Assembly: GCF_910592395.1 (NCBI RefSeq)
Contig: NC_088317.1
Location: forward strand, 18,214,039 to 18,278,038
Origin: Lineus longissimus
Lineage: Eukaryota > Nemertea > Pilidiophora > Heteronemertea > Lineidae
Direction: 5' to 3'
Length of the DNA: 64,000 nucleotides
In this document: positions 62,330 through 64,000 of the stretch, one piece after another
Position numbering within the stretch: the first letter of the stretch is position 1
Layout of the letters: every line of letters starts with the position of its first letter
Program-made: the position numbers and the translations under genes
Notes under the pieces: model-generated
What the model was told of the DNA's origin: nothing
What the model saw: only the letters and a program-made list of their open reading frames with translations
The model's database searches: none

Positions 62330-62677
62330 GCACACATGACTCCCTAAACATGCTAAAGGTTAGCACAGTTCGATAGCATTTGGTAAAGTTGCGGACCGCT
62401 TTCATCACTGTCTCTTTTCACACTGGCCTCTCTGATAAACAATTTTTGTTTGAAGGCCTACGCCATTCGTTAAAAACTTCAAATCTGTAATTGAAAATTT
62501 CCAATTGCATAGATACATGCTGCATATAAATTTCAACATTACCGTTGTGTAGACAGCAGTACAAATACTACATATATGATAACTGCATTACAGCAGTTCT
62601 ATTTTCCTGACCCATGATTAAATACGAGCATCGTAACCATTTAAACGACAAATAGAGAAAAACGAAATTGAACCTAC

Positions 62678-62827
62678 CAGCTGCATAATGAAAATATCGC
62701 CGTCTATTCCATGATATTGCGTGAAGTTACTTTTGATGCCATCCAACTGGTACTCGTATGCCGTGCCCCAGTTTATATCCAAAGAAATGTCCGTGTCATT
62801 CGGTATATCCGCAAACGTGATTTCACC
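62678..62827 (-). CDS. Candidate internal exon, PKD-like domain
   Basis: On the minus strand, CTCTCTTTTTCTTGCAG precedes the exon and GTAGGT follows it, so both splice sites are good. The exon is 150 bases with phase 0 at both ends, giving 50 residues. The residues fit a degenerate PKD-type beta-sandwich: NDTDISLDINWGT resembles the NGTDVxYxxDWGDG strand, and NFTQYHGIDGDIFIMQL resembles FTHxYxxPGxYxVxL near the end of the fold. The usual GDG is reduced to G-T. Two possible glycosylation sites (NDT, NFT) suit an extracellular protein. PKD folds occur in polycystin/REJ-type proteins, but the gene cannot be named from one exon. Flanking exons were not found. Confidence 0.5.
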
Positions 62828-62834
62828 CTGCAAG

Positions 62835-64000
62835 AAAAAGAGAGACGATGGTAATATTTCATTCTAAATATCGCGCTTGAAAATGTTAGAGACAGAATTC
62901 ATCACGACCAGCCTGAGGCTTACGAGTTGTGCTGGGTATTTCTCAAACCTGTGGATATTTTTTGTAACTTGAGGTGGTATGCTTCATTTGATCTCCCTGC
63001 AACCTGCAAATGTACCGAGGATGGATAGATCAATGGGAAAGAATTAGCATCAGCATGCTTTCTATGTTTAAAGAATAAATTACGAGTCCGGTGAAGCTGA
63101 ATTCTTCTCTGTTCTGTTCTCAGAATCACAGACGGGCCTAATAAAGAGAATGATATTAATCTGCATATGAAATACATGTATTAATTAAGAAGATATCCAA
63201 TGAATTCAAAAGCAGTCATATAGCGAGCCTTTTCATCAGCAACCTCTTCTCAAAAGCACTCATCTTCTTGACGAGTATCCAAATAGAAATCATATAAGTG
63301 AACAGAATGCAAAAGCCTTAAGTTTGTAATGAAAATGTGTAATTTTAAACTGTGTATTGAAATTCCTTGTAACTCAGTGGGAAAGACCAAACCTTAATCC
63401 TTATGAAAGGAGTTGCACATGAAAGGTATCCTCATACTGCACTTGAAGTTTGAAAAACAAATTGAAGTTGTTCACAGAAGTTCTCTAACCATGAATCAAC
63501 GCTGCCTAGTTACGTTCCATTGGAAGGCAGCACCACAAAACAGAAGGTCGGGAAGGAAACCAGAACTTCAAGTAAAATGCTTTTCTCCAAAAAATTATCA
63601 ACAATTCTTTATCAACCTCAATGAAACACCTGTGCTCTAGGAATGCTACACCACTGCTGTTTAACATTCTACATTGCTCCTGTAACGGCTAGGTTCCATC
63701 AATTTGTTTGACGAGATATCAAACTGGCTGGAGTTAAAAAGAGAGGAAAACAAACTTCAGTGGGAGTACTCAAGGTGAACTTGTATATACAGCGTGTGTC
63801 AAAAAATGATGCTATATGATGAATTGGTCCGTCCATTGTGATGCTATGCAATTAACTGGTGACATCTTAGAAATGCTGTCCTAGTCCTAGATGTAATTTG
63901 TACCTTCACACTCACAGTGAGTTATGGTATACGGCACCATCACACTCAAACTGTAGTATCCTCGAATTCATCCGAAAAATGCCAAACTTAAAATTCGTAT
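62835..64000. other. Non-coding stretch upstream of the exon
   Basis: If the minus-strand exon is real, this should be intron or lie upstream of it. Frames at 62920-63177 (minus) and 63413-63640 (plus) have no recognisable domain or splice context, and no second exon was identified. Confidence 0.4.

Noticed and set aside
1-64000. CRISPR array, prophage, operons or bacterial genes.
   Set aside because: No regularly spaced short repeats with unique spacers and no dense coding; the tandem arrays have long units without spacers.
1-64000. Conserved microRNA, snRNA or rRNA genes.
   Set aside because: I looked for well-known sequences by eye (for example let-7, miR-124, U1, U2, U6, 5S) and saw none; a covariance-model search would be needed to exclude diverged ones.

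Overview
The window looks like animal (metazoan) nuclear DNA from a gene-poor stretch. It is AT-rich. It has no operons, no dense protein-coding layout and no bacterial or viral gene set. Almost all open frames are under 110 codons, which is what chance gives at this base composition. What is recognisable is typical of an invertebrate genome: tRNA-derived SINE pieces with pol III A and B boxes, small inverted-repeat DNA elements (MITEs), pogo/Tc1-type terminal ends, minisatellites and local tandem duplications. The species cannot be named from sequence alone. The SINE style suggests a marine invertebrate such as a lophotrochozoan or an invertebrate deuterostome, but that is inference.

The best protein-coding signal is one 150-base exon on the minus strand at 62678-62827. 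It has a pyrimidine-rich acceptor ending in CAG and a GT donor, both in phase 0. It encodes 50 residues that resemble a degenerate PKD-type beta-sandwich. If it is real, much of the window could be intron or flank of one large gene. Two plus-strand stretches, 32904-33187 and 35745-36096, could be terminal exons. A 184-codon open frame at 44118-44672 is longer than chance predicts. A frame at 45039-45504 reads like protein but has three stops and a frameshift, so it is probably a decayed coding relic. None of these four has a family I can name.

Layout. 1-8400: little beyond a tandem tRNA-like SINE near 4630. 8400-11000: SINE A, a pogo-like end and a 116-base tandem repeat beside a hairpin. 11000-27000: MITE copy 1 (16348-16572), SINE B (same family as A, reversed), several local duplications and a tRNA-like piece at 26718. 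27000-36100: SINE remnants, MITE copy 2 near 33500-33655 and the two candidate exons. 36900-41000: minisatellites of 51 and 93 bases. 42500-44000: two 500-base direct repeats, each with a TATA-like motif and a tRNA-like domain. 44000-45500: the long open frame and the decayed frame. 49400-54300: degenerate tandem repeats, nested pogo-like ends and a 70-base minisatellite. 61300-62330: a SINE head, a short MITE and a 283-base foldback element. 62678-62827: the exon.

The strongest candidates for something undescribed are the paired direct repeats carrying a pol III-like domain (42546-43962), the foldback element (62047-62329) and the MITE family with a conserved central hairpin. Identity claims rest on reading by eye; no database or alignment program was used.
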